This document shows, in pieces, positions 18,747 to 30,637 of a stretch of DNA of 64,000 nt. Made by a program: the position numbers and the translations under genes. The stretch's first letter is position 1. Every line of letters starts with the position of its first letter. Source of the stretch: Lucinisca nassula (lineage: Eukaryota > Mollusca > Bivalvia > Lucinida > Lucinidae); contig CAUZLF010000251.1 of the NCBI GenBank assembly GCA_963580285.1, forward strand, positions 29,001 to 93,000, written 5' to 3'. The notes below the pieces were generated by a model. It was not told where the DNA came from. It did no database searches and saw only the letters and a program-made list of their open reading frames with translations.

Positions 18747-20870
18747 CATCAGGTAGGGGGAAAGGCTGTATTAGGTTTTCGTGCAGATCGGATGAGAACT
18801 CTGGTTGCCACAGCAACAAAGAGCTCCCATAGGCTTAACATAGGAAAAAGCTTGTCATCACTCTAGCTCCGTCAATTTTTTTCTGATCGACTTCATTCTT
18901 GCAGATAACGAGGACAGGCATGAAATCTCGATCAAGTTCGATTTTGGGCTGAATCGGATTATTCACTCAGGAGTTACGTGCCCTTGAGCGTTGAAAAAAT
19001 TGCCTATTGACTTAACATGGGGAGAATGTTGTCATCACCGTAGCTGCTTCAACTATTTTCAGATTGGCTTTATTCTTGCAGATAACCAGCACAGCCATGA
19101 AATCTCAGTCAAGTTCGATAACTGGCAGAATCGGATCATTCACTTAGGAGTTACCTGCCCTTGTGTGTTTTTGCATTAGGGTTAATGGGAATTTCAAAAA
19201 TGTATATCTTAAGGACTACTTGGCCAATTTTGATCAAATTTCATGTGTCGCATTATTGGGCAAGTGGAAAGGCTTCATTAGGTTTTCAGGCAGATCTGAG
19301 TGGAACTCTGGTTGCCATGGCAACATCTAGCTCCCATAGACTTCACATAGGAAAAAGCTTGTCATCACTCTAGCTCCGTCAATTTTTTTCTGATCGACTT
19401 CATTCTTGCAGATAACCAGTACAGGCATAAAATCTCGGTCAAGTTCGATTTTGGGCCGAATGAGATAATTCACTCAAGAGTTACGTCCCCTTGAGCGCCC
19501 GAAAAATTGCCTATCGACTTAACATGGGGAAAATGTTGTCATCACTGTAGCTGCTTCAATTTTGTTCGGATTGGCTTCATTCTTACAGATAACCAGCACA
19601 GCCATGAAATCTCGGTCAAGTTCGATAATTGGCAGAATCGGATCATACACTTAGGAGTTACCTGCCATTGTGCATTTTTGCATAAGGGTTAATGTGAATT
19701 TCAAAAATGTATATCTTGAAGACTACTTGGCCGACTTTGATCAAATTTCATGTGTAACATTATTGGGCAAGTGGAAAGACTGCATAAGGTTTTCATGCAG
19801 ATCTGAGTGGAACTCTGGTTACCATGGCAACATATAGCTCCCATAGACTTAACATATGAAAAAGCTTGTCATCACTCTAGCTCCGTCAATTTTTTTCTGA
19901 TCAACTTCATTCTTGCAGATAATAAGGACAGGCATAAAATCTCGGTTAAGTTCGATTTTGGGCAGAATCGGAATATTGACCTCGGAGTTACGTGACCTTG
20001 AGTGACAAAAAATTTGCCCATAGACTTAACATAGGGAAAATGTTGTGACTACGATAGCGACTTGAATTTTTTTCAGATCAGCTTCAAACTTGCAGGTAAC
20101 GAGAACAGACATAAAATCACGGTTAAGTTCGATTTTGGGCCGAATCGGATTATTTGCCTTGGAGTTACCTGCCCTTGAGCATGAAAAAATACGTTGTGAC
20201 CACGATAGCAATTTTATTTTTATTCAGATCAGCTTCAAACTTGCAGGTAACGAGGACAGGCATAAAATCCCGGTTAAGTTCCATTTTGGGCCGAAAGCGG
20301 AATATTGACCTCGGAGTTACGTGACCTTGAGCGACAAAAAATTTGCCCATAGACTTAACATAGGGAAAATGTTGTGACTACGATAGCGACTTGAATTTTT
20401 TTCAGATCAGCTTCAAACTTGCAGGTAACGAGGACAGACATAAAATCTCGGTTAAGTTCGATTTTGGGCCGAATCGGATTATTTGCCTTGGAGTTACCTG
20501 CCCTTGAGCATAAAAAAATACGTTGTTACCAAGATAGCAACTTTATTTTTATTCAGATCAGCTTCAAACTTGCAGGTAACGTGGACAGGCATAAAATCTC
20601 AGTTAAGTTCGAATCGGAATATTGACCTCGGAGTTACATGACCTTGAGCGACAAAAAATTTGCCCATAGACTTTACATAGGGAAAATGTTGTGACTACGA
20701 TAGCGACTTGAATTTTTTTCAGATCAGCTTCAAACTTGCAGGTAACGAGGAAAGACATAAAATCTCGGTTAAGTTCGAATTTGGGCCGAATCGGAATATT
20801 TGCCTTGGAGTTACCTGCCCTTGAGCATAAAAAAATACGTTGTGACCACGATAGCAACTTTATTTTTATT

Positions 20871-22028
20871 ATCCCCTCGCAACAACGTTGCGAATGGGGA
20901 TATAGCATCGGTGCCGTGCGTCCGTGTGTTAGTGTGTGTCTGTCCGGAACCTTGTGAGCAGGATAGAAGACACAGTATTCATTGTAGAAGCATCAAACCT
21001 TCCACAAATGTTCACCATGTACAGAGGATGAACCCTATTGGATTTCAAGGTCAGGGGTCAAAGGTCAAGGTCACAGTGGACTTGACCTTGAAAACCTTGT
21101 GAGCAGGATAGAAGACACAGTATTCATCGTAGAAGCATCAAACCTTCCACAAATGTTCACCATGTACAGAGGATGAACCCTATTGAATTTCTAGGTCAGG
21201 GGTCAAAGGTCAAGGTCACAATGGACTTGACCTTGAAAACCTTGTGAGCAGGAAAGACGACACAGTATTCATCGTAGAAGCATCAAACCTTCCACAAATA
21301 TTCACCATGTACAGAGGATGAACCCTATTGAATTTCAAGGTCAGGGGTCAAAGGTCAAGGTCCCAATGGACTTGACCTTGAAAACCTTGTGAGCAGGATA
21401 GACGACACAGTATTCATCGTAGAAGCATCAAACCTTCCACAAATGTTCACCATGTACAGAGGATGAACTTTATTGGATTTCAAGGTCAGGGGTCAAAGGT
21501 CAAGGTCACAATGGACTTGACCTTGAAAACCTTGTGAGCAGGTTAGAAGACACAGTATTCATCGTAGAAGCATCAAACCTTCCACAAATGTTCACCATGT
21601 ACAGAGGATGAACCCTATTGAATTTCAAGGTCAGGGTCAAAGGTCAAGGTCACAATGGACTTGACCTTGAAAACCTTGTGAGCAGGATAGAAGACACAGT
21701 ATTCATCGTAGAAGCATCAAACCTTCCACAAATGTTCACCATGTGCAGAGGATGAACCCTATTGAATTTCAAGGTCAGGGGTCAATGGTCAAGGTCACAA
21801 TGGACTTGACTTTGAAAACCTTGCGAGCAGGATAGACGACACAGTATTCATCGTAGAAGCATCAAACCTTCCACAAAAGTTCACCATGTACAGAGGATGA
21901 ACCCTATTGAATTTCAAGGTCAGGGGTCAAAGGTCAAGGTCACAATAGTCTAACATATTCAGATTCGATTTTCATGTTAATGAATGGTATGCAGTTGCGA
22001 GGGGATGCTACGCTTGCGTTGACTTGTT
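20871..22028 (+). mobile_element. Minisatellite-bearing hairpin element inserted only in unit 1
   Basis: The left terminus folds as a hairpin, ATCCCCTCGCAAC against GTTGCGAATGGGGAT (20871-20901), followed by a GT-rich stretch. Seven direct repeats of 145 bp follow, starting CCTTGTGAGCAGGA at about 20950, 21095, 21240, 21385, 21530, 21674 and 21819. They carry CAAAGGTCAAGGTCACAATG. Near the right end GTTGCGAGGGGAT inverts the start, and the element ends ACTTGTT. Flanks TTTATTTTTATT / CATATCAGC rejoin as the continuous subrepeat in other units, with no long target duplication. Confidence 0.8.
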
Positions 22029-22954
22029 CATATCAGCTTCAAACTTGCAGGTAACGAGGACAGGCATAAAATCTCGGTTAAGTTCGATTTTGGGCCGAAT
22101 CAGAATATTGACCTCGGAGTTACGTGACCTTGAGAGACAAAAAAATTTGCCCATAGACTTAACGTAGGGAAAATGTTGTGACAGAAATAGCGACTTGAAT
22201 TTTTAGCTCACCTGAGCCAAAGGCTCCAGTGAGCTGATAGTAAACAAAGGCTCCGGAGTCCGTCGTCTGTCGTCCGTCCATCCGTCGTCCACACTTTCAA
22301 TGAAGCATATCTCAGAAGGCAGTCGACCAATCTTGTTTAAATTTTATGTGTAGCACCATTGGGCAAGGGGAAAGGCTGCATTAGGTTTTGGAGCTAGTCT
22401 GGTTCATTTGTTCCTTCATTCTTCTTTCTCTCCATATAGAGATAATAGACCAGTGTTAAATTTTTAATCAAAGATTTCTCAGGAACTATAAAAGCTAGAA
22501 GCATCAAATTTGGTATTCAATAGAATAATGATGACTTATTTTGTGTAAGAGACATTGGGCTTTCTCAGCTTATTTGTTCATCTGTTCTTTCATTCTTCTT
22601 TCTCTCCATTTTGACCAATGTTAAATTTTCGTCAAAGATTTCTCAGGAACTATAGAAGCTAGAAGTCTCAAACTTGGAATGCAATGCAATAATGATGACT
22701 TATATCCTGTAAGGGTCAATGGGCTGGATTCTATAAGCAGATTTAGTAGTCAAGTCTGTGAATTGTTAAAACTCAAGTTCCTCAGGTGAGCGGTTTAGGC
22801 TCATTGAGCCTCTTGTTTACAGTTTCTATGGCAAACCACATGCTAGGAATATCCATTGTATGATACAGAATTGGACAGAACCTACCAGTGTGTAAAAATA
22901 TGATGTAATGACTGAAAACTGGAGTGTGGGGCAGATTTTCCTACTTTTGGTATA

Positions 22955-23406
22955 GGGAGCTTACCACTAAATATTTTCCATAGGCGACAATAGTAACCTT
23001 TTACATGCTCCCACAAAAACTACACATACAAAACTTTTCAAACCTTACTTATTTATAGAGCCATCCTAGCTCAACAAGTTGATGAGAAAAAATCCACATG
23101 TAGCCCGTCTCCTTTTCAAGTTATTATCCGCCATGTTTGTTTACGTGCAGATTCGCAGTGAATACAAGCCGGCTTTTTAACAGAGAGGTGACAATATAAA
23201 ATCAGCCACAAATTCTTTGAGCTTGCAGGTATAATTATAAAACACACATCATTTTATTTCCTAATAACTATCCTTTTCTCACATTGAAATGAAACATGGG
23301 ATATTTATCCAATGGAAGCCTGTCTGGTATTTAGACTGCAACTAAAAGCTCTGTCCCAAAGTGATAAAACCCAGTACCTCCAGTATTTAGTGCAAAGCTA
23401 CCTATA
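22955..23406 (+). repeat. Leading 452-bp segment, first copy of a direct duplication
   Basis: Runs from GGGAGCTTACCACTAAAT to GCAAAGCTACCTATA and is repeated at once from 23407 (GGGAGCTAACCACTAAAT). The two copies differ at few sites (CTTACC/CTAACC; CTTTTCAAG/CTTATCAAG). The doubling is present in units 2-9 and absent from unit 1. Confidence 0.9.
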
Positions 23407-24997
23407 AGGGAGCTAACCACTAAATATTTTCCATAGGCGACAATAGTAACCTTTTACATGCTCCCACAAAAACTACACATACAAAACTTTTCAAACCTTA
23501 CTTATTTATAGAGCCATCCTAGCTCAACAAGTTGATGAGAAAAAATCCACATGTAGCCCGTCTCCTTATCAAGTTATGGTCCGCCATGTTTGTTTACGTG
23601 CAGATTCGCAGTGAATACAAGCCGGCTTTTTAACAGAGAGGTGACAATATAAAATCAGCCACAAATTCTTTGAGCTTGCAGGTATAATTATAAAACACAC
23701 ATCATTTTATTTCCTAATAACTATCCTTTTCTCACATTGAAATGAAACATGGGATATTTATCCAATGGAAGCCTGTCTGGTATTTAGACTGCAACTAAAA
23801 GCTCTGTCCCAAAGTGATAAAACCCAGTACCTCCAGTATTTAGTGCAAAGCTACCTATACCAAACCCTTATTGTCTTTATGATCCATCAAAAGATTGTCA
23901 AATAGAAATTTAGATCATATCTGATAACTTAAGCATGCATAATAAATATTCAGGGACAAAAAATCTTTGAAGTTTGCGAAAAAGTTATCGCTCTCAGATT
24001 CAACAATGAAAGCCGAACAAACAATATTTTGTGAAAAAGCGCAAAGTTTACCTCTTTCTGGAATGGAACCCAGACACCGGCTGGCATCAGTGGTTCTTTT
24101 CCTATGTCTTTGGAACACTTCAATCCTAAAATGCACTAAAGTATGCCTTAATAGCATACCAACTGGTATTTATGGCTGATTTCACACCTATACCCCCTAT
24201 TTTATGTAAAAATGGCATTTTGAGGATATTTTGATGATAAAACTTTGACAAAAATGATTATAAATGCCTTAATACCATGAGAAATAGTGGATATATATCT
24301 GTTCAGATCCTTTAACATGAATCTAATCAATTAGAACCAATAATAGATGAGAAAACTTATCGCGATATTGCAGCAGAGACATTTTGAAGCTTTCCTTCGG
24401 CTAGAGACCAAGGCCAAAAACCATGTAACCTTACTGTTATATTCCAGATGGAGTAGATTCTTTCTCTTATGTACCTGGTTATACACTTACTGTAAGACTT
24501 TTTCCAAAACAAACCCAATAATAATTGATTAACATGGCTTTAAAGTACCCCTCCCCCCCAATTCACAGATCAGAAGCAAAAACTGATCAAATACACCCAG
24601 TCAGACCTAAATTACCACTAACCTTATTCTTTTTAGCTCACCTGAGCCGAAGGCTCATGTGAGGTATTAGTATACCACGAGCCGGCGTCCGTCGTCCACA
24701 CTTTCAACGAAGTATATCTCTGGAACCAGTGGGCCGGCCTTGATCAAATTTCATATGAACCATCATCAGGTAGGGGGAAAGGCTGTATTAGGTTTTCGTG
24801 CAGATGGGATGAGAACTCTGGTTGCCACAGCAACAAAGAGCTCCCATAGGCTTAACATAGGAAAAAGCTTGTCATCAATTTTTTTCTGATCGACTTCATT
24901 CTTGCAGATAACGAGGACAGGCATGAAATCTCGATCAAGTTCGATTTTGGGCTGAATCGGATTATTCACTCAGGAGTTACGTGCCCTTGAGCGTTGA

Positions 24998-25303
24998 TTT
25001 TGTTTGTTTGTATTGGAGTTTTACGGCCCAGTCAACACTATTTAGGTCATTTTTGAGCCGGTCAGTTTACCTATCAACACGTTCCTGGGCAGGCTTATAC
25101 GTAAGCGGTTAACCAGTACAGTGCATATTCTTTCGCCAGAAACTGACAACTGCCCTTCTTGAATCATCGGAAGGGAGAGAATGACCGTAGAAAAGATTTC
25201 ATGATCAATCTCCACGAAAGAATGTTGCCGACCCCGGCGGGAGTCGAACCCGCGTCCTCCTGATCACCAGTCAGACGCGCATCCGACTGAGCAACTGAGG
25301 CCT
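24998..25303 (-). mobile_element. tRNA-derived SINE in unit 2, reference copy
   Basis: 306 bp, flanked by perfect 14-bp duplications CCCTTGAGCGTTGA at 24984-24997 and 25304-25317. On the minus strand the head has A box TTGCTCAGTCGGA (25282-25294) and B box GGGTTCGACTC (25241-25251), then a body and an AAACAAACAAAATC tail. Unit 1 has the uninterrupted target at 18981-18994. This is the filled half of a natural empty/filled pair. Confidence 0.9.
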
Positions 25304-28300
25304 CCCTTGAGCGTTGAAAAAATTGCCTATTGACTTAACATGGGGAGAATGTTGTCATCACCGTAGCTGCTTCAACTATTTTCAGATTGGCTTTATTCTT
25401 GCAGATAACCAGCACAGCCATGAAATCTCGGTCAAGTTCGATAACTGGCAGAATCGGATCATTCACTTAGGAGTTACCTGCCCTTGTGTGTTTTTGCATT
25501 AGGGTTAATGGGAATTTCAAAAATGTATATCTTAATGACTACTTGGCAAACTTTGATCAAATTTCATGTGTCGCATTATTGGGCAAGTGGAAAGGCTTCA
25601 TTAGGTTTTCAGGCAGATCTGAGTGGAACTCTGGTTGCCATGGCAACATCTAGCTCCCATAGACTTCACATAGGAAAAAGCTTGTCATCACTCTTGCTCC
25701 GTCAATTTTTTTCTGATCGACTCCATTCTTGCAGATAACCAGTACAGGCATAAAATCTCGGTCAAGTTCGATTTTGGGCCGAATCAGATAATTCACTCAA
25801 GAGTTACGTCCCCTTGAGCGCCCGAAAAATTGCCTATCGACTTAACATGGGGAAAATGTTGTCATCACTGTAGCTGCTTCAATTTTGTTCGGATTGGCTT
25901 CATTCTTACAGATAACCAGCACAGCCATGAAATCTCGGTCAAGTTCGATAATTGGCAGAATCGGATGATACACTTAGGAGTTACCTGCCCTTGTGCATTT
26001 TTGCATAAGGGTTAATGTGAATTTCAAAAATGTATATCTTGAAGACTACTTGGCCGACTTTGATCAAATTTCATGTGTAACATTATTGGGCAAGTGGAAA
26101 GACTGCATAAGGTTTTCATGCAGATCTGAGTGGAACTCTGGTTACCATGGCAACATATAGCTCCCATAGACTTAACATAGGAAAAAGCTTGTCATCACTC
26201 TAGCTCCGTCAATTTTTTTCTGATCGACTTCATTCTTGCAGATAATAAGGACAGGCATAAAATCTCGGTTAAGTTAAATTTTGGGCAGAATCGGAATATT
26301 GACCTCGGAGTTACGTGACCTTGAGCGACAAAAAATTTGCCCATAGACTTAACATAGGGAAAATGTTGTGACTACGATAGCGACTTGAATTTTTTTCAGA
26401 TCAGCTTCAAACTTGCAGGTAACGAGGACAGACATAAAATCACGGTTAAGTTCGATTTTGGGCCGAATCGGATTATTTGCCTTGGAGTTACCTGCTCTTG
26501 AGCATGAAAAAATACGTTGTGACCACGATAGCAATTTTATTTTTATTCAGATCAGCTTCAAACTTGCAGGTAACGAGGACAGGCATAAAATCCCGGTTAA
26601 GTTCGATTTTGGGCCGAATCGGAATGTTGACCTCGGAGTTACGTGACCTTGAGCGACAAAAAATTTGCCCATAGACTTAACATAGGGAAAATGTTGTGAC
26701 TACGATAGCGACTTGAATTTTTTTCAGATCAGCTTCAAACTTGCAGGTAACGTGGACAGGCATAAAATCTCAGTTAAGTTCAAATCGGAATATTGACCTC
26801 GGAGTTACATGATCTTGGGCGACAAAAAATTTGCCCATAGACTTTACATAGGGAAAATGTTGTGACTACGATAGCGACTTGAATTTTTTTCAGATCAGCT
26901 TCAAACTTGCAGGTAACGAGGACAGACATAAAATCTCGGTTAAGTTCGAATTTGGGCCGAATCGGATTATTTGCCTTGGAGTTACCTGCCCTTGAGCATA
27001 AAAAAATACGTTGTGACCACGATAGCAACTTTATTTTTATTCATATCAGCTTCAAACTTGCAGGTAACGAGGACAGGCATAAAATCTCGGTTAAGTTCAA
27101 TTTTGGGCCGAATCGGAATATTGCCCTCGGAGTTACGTGACCTTGAGCGACAAAAAATTTGCCATAGACTTAATTAGGGAAAATGTTGCGACTACGATAG
27201 CGACTTGAATTTTTTTCAGATCAGCTTTAAACTTGCAGGTAACGAGGACAACATAAAATCTCGGTTAAGTTCGATTTTGGGCCGAATCGGAATATTTGCC
27301 TTGGAGTTACCTGCCCTTGAGCATAAAAAAATACGTTGTGACCACGATAGCAACTTTATTTTTATTTATATCAGCTTCAAACTTGCAGGTAACGATGACA
27401 GGCATAAAATCTCGGTTAAGTTCGATTTTGGGCCGAATCGGAATATTGACCTCGGAGTTACGTGACCTTGAGAGACAAAAAATTTGCCCATAGACTTAAC
27501 GTAGGGAAAATGTTGTGACAGAAATAGCGACTTGAATTTTTAGCTCGCCTGAGCCAAAGGCTCCAGTGAGCTGATAGTATACCAAGGCTCCGGAGCCCGT
27601 CGTCTGTCGTCCGTCCATCCGTCGTCCACACTTTCATTGAAGCATATCTCAGAAGGCAGTCGACCAATCTTGTTTAAATTTTATGTGTAGCACCATTGGG
27701 CAAGGGGAAAGGCTGCATTAGGTTTTGGAGCTAGTCTGGTTCATTTGTTCCTTCATTCTTCTTTCTCTCCATATAGAGATAAAAGACCAATGTTAAATTT
27801 TTAATCAAAGATTTCTCAGGAACTATAAAAGCTAGAAGCATCAAATTTGGTATTCAATAGAATAATGATGACTTATTTTGTGTAAGAGACATTGGGCTTT
27901 CTCAGCTTATTTGTTCATCTGTTCTTTCATTCTTTCTCTCCATTTTGACCAATGTTAAATTTTCGTCAAAGATTTCTCAGGAACTATAGAAGCTAGAAGT
28001 CTCAAACTTGGAATGCAATGCAATAATGATGACTTATATCCTGTAAGGGTCAATGGGCTGGATTCTATTAGCAGATTTAGTAGTCAAGTCTGTGAATTGT
28101 TAAAACTTAAGTTCCTCAGGTGAGCGGTTTAGGCTCATTGAGCCTCTTGTTTACAGTTTCTATGGCAAACCACATGCTAGGAATATCCATTGTATGATAC
28201 AGAATTGGACAGAACCTACCAGTGTGTAAAAATATGATGTAATGACTGAAAACTGGAGTGTGGGGCAGATTTTCCTACTTTTGGTATAGGGAGCTTACCA

Positions 28301-30331
28301 CTAAATATTTTCCAAAGGCGACAATAGTAACCTTTTACATGCTCCCATAAAAACTACACATACAAAACTTTTCAAACCTTACTTATTTATAGAGCCATCC
28401 TAGCTCAACATGTTGATGAGAAAAAATCCACATGTAGCCCGTCTCCTTTTCAAGTTATGGTCCGCCATGTTTGTTTACGTGCAGATTCGCAGTGAATACA
28501 AGCCGGCTTTTTAACAGAGAGGTGACAATATAAAATCAGCCACAAATTCTTTGAGCTTGCAGGTATAATTATAAAACACACATCATTTTATTTCCTAATA
28601 ACTATCCTTTTCTCACATTGAAATGAAACATGGGATATTTATCCAATGGAAGCCTGTCTGGTATTTAGACTGCAACTAAAAGCTCTGTCCCAAAGTGATA
28701 AAACCCAGTACCTCCAGTATTTAGTGCAAAGCTACCTATAAGGGAGCTAACCACTAAATATTTTCCATAGGCGACAATAGTAACCTTTTACATGCTCCCA
28801 CAAAAACTACACATACAAAACTTTTCAAACCTTACTTATTTATAGAGCCATCCTAGCTCAACAAGTTGATGAGAAAAAATCCACATGTAGCCCGTCTCCT
28901 TATCAAGTTATGGTCCGCCATGTTTGTTTACGTGCAGATTCGCAGTGAATACAAGCCGGCTTTTTAACAGAGAGGTGACAATATAAAATCAGCCACAAAT
29001 TCTTTGAGCTTGCAGGTATAATTATAAAACACACATCATTTTATTTCCTAATAACTATCCTTTTCTCACATTGAAATGAAACATGGGATATTTATCCAAT
29101 GGAAGCCTGTCTGGTATTTAGACTGCAACTAAAAGCTCTGTCCCAAAGTGATAAAACCCAGTACCTCCAGTATTTAGTGCAAAGCTACCTATACCAAACC
29201 CTTATTGTCTTTATGATCCATCAAAAGATTGTCAAATAGAAATTTAGATCATATCTGATAACTTAAGCATGCATAATAAATATTCAGGGACAAAAAATCT
29301 TTGAAGTTTGCGAAAAAGTTATCGCTCTCAGATTCAACAATGAAAGCCGAACAAACAATATTTTGTGAAAAAGCGCAAAGTTTACCTCTTTCTGGAATGG
29401 AACCCAGACACCGGCTGGCATCAGTGGTTCTTTTCCTATGTCTTTGGAACACTTCAATCCTAAAATGCACTAAAGTATGCCTTAATAGCATACCAACTGG
29501 TATTTATGGCTGATTTCACACCTATACCCCCTATTTTATGTAAAAATGGCATTTTGAGGATATTTTGATGATAAAACTTTGACAAAAATGATTATAAATG
29601 CCTTAATACCATGAGAAATAGTGGATATATATCTGTTCAGATCCTTTAACATGAATCTAATCAATTAGAACCAATAATAGATGAGAAAACTTATCGCGAT
29701 ATTGCAGCAGAGACATTTTGAAGCTTTCCTTCGGCTAGAGACCAAGGCCAAAAACCATGTAACCTTACTGTTATATTCCAGATGGAGTAGATTCTTTCTC
29801 TTATGTACCTGGTTATACACTTGCTGTAAGACTTTTTCCAAAACAAACCCAATAATAATTGATTAACATGGCTTTAAAGTACCCCTCCCCCCCAATTCAC
29901 AGATCAGAAGCAAAAACTGATCAAATACACCCAGTCAGACCTAAATTACCACTAACCTTATTCTTTTTAGCTCACCTGAGCCGAAGGCTCATGTGAGGTA
30001 TTAGTATACCACGAGCCGGCGTCCGTCGTCCACACTTTCAACGAAGTATATCTCTGGAACCAGTGGGCCGGCCTTGATCAGATTTCATATGAACCATCAT
30101 CAGGTAGGGGGAAAGGCTGTATTAGGTTTTCGTGCAGATGGGATGAGAACTCTGGTTGCCACAGCAACAAAGAGCTCCCATAGGCTTAACATAGGAAAAA
30201 GCTTGTCATCAATTTTTTTCTGATCGACTTCATTCTTGCAGATAACGAGGACAGGCATGAAATCTCGATCAAGTTCGATTTTGGGCTGAATCGGATTATT
30301 CACTCAGGAGTTACGTGCCCTTGAGCGTTGA

Positions 30332-30637
30332 TTTTGTTTGTTTGTATTGGAGTTTTACGGCCCAGTCAACACTATTTAGGTCATTTTTGAGCCGGTCAGT
30401 TTACCTATCAACACGTTCCTGGGCAGGCTTATACGTAAGCGGTTAACCAGTACAGTGCATATTCTTTCGCCAGAAACTGACAACTGCCCTTCTTGAATCA
30501 TCGGAAGGGAGAGAATGACCGTAGAAAAGATTTCATGATCAATCTCCACGAAAGAATGTTGCCGACCCCGGCGGGAGTCGAACCCGCGTCCTCCTGATCA
30601 CCAGTCAGACGCGCATCCGACTGAGCAACTGAGGCCT
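30332..30637 (-). mobile_element. SINE copy in unit 3
   Basis: Same insertion and 14-bp target duplication as in unit 2 (left copy 30318-30331). Confidence 0.9.

Larger units (their letters stand above)
18532..22817 (+). mobile_element. Hairpin/subrepeat element of unit 1 (SINE-free version)
   Basis: Starts at AGCTCACCTGAGCCGAAGGC, which folds as a hairpin with GGCTCATGTGAG, followed by CCGTCGTCCGTCGTCC. The body has alternating ~165-bp subrepeats (ATAAAATCTCGGTTAAGTTC; GACCTCGGAGTTACGTGACC; CCCATAGACTTAACATAGGG). A second terminus (AGCTCACCTGAGCCAAAGGC) occurs at 22205, and the right end CTCAGGTGAGCGGTTTAGGC ... GAGCCTCTTGTT is at 22780-22817. Non-coding. Architecture matches pearl-like, Helentron-related non-autonomous elements. 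Confidence 0.75.
16995..22954 (+). repeat. Array unit 1 (divergent edge unit)
   Basis: Carries one copy of the 452-bp leading segment instead of two. Private features are a ~308-bp extra segment at 17218-17525, an 86-bp tandem duplication at 18575-18746 and an inserted minisatellite element at 20871-22028. It lacks the SINE: the target CCCTTGAGCGTTGA is present once, intact, at 18981-18994. Poly-C tract is 7 bases. Its hairpin element runs 18532-22817. Confidence 0.9.
22955..28288 (+). repeat. Array unit 2
   Basis: First unit with the doubled 452-bp segment (22955-23406 and from 23407) and with the SINE (24998-25303). It is ~154 bp shorter than unit 3 because one subrepeat is missing near 26724-26757, where the host jumps directly to the GTAACGTGGACAGG variant. 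Poly-C is 7 bases. Confidence 0.9.

Noticed and set aside
20950..21945. CRISPR-like array
   Set aside because: The whole 145-bp unit is repeated, with no alternation of constant repeats and unique spacers. It is a minisatellite in a eukaryotic mobile element.
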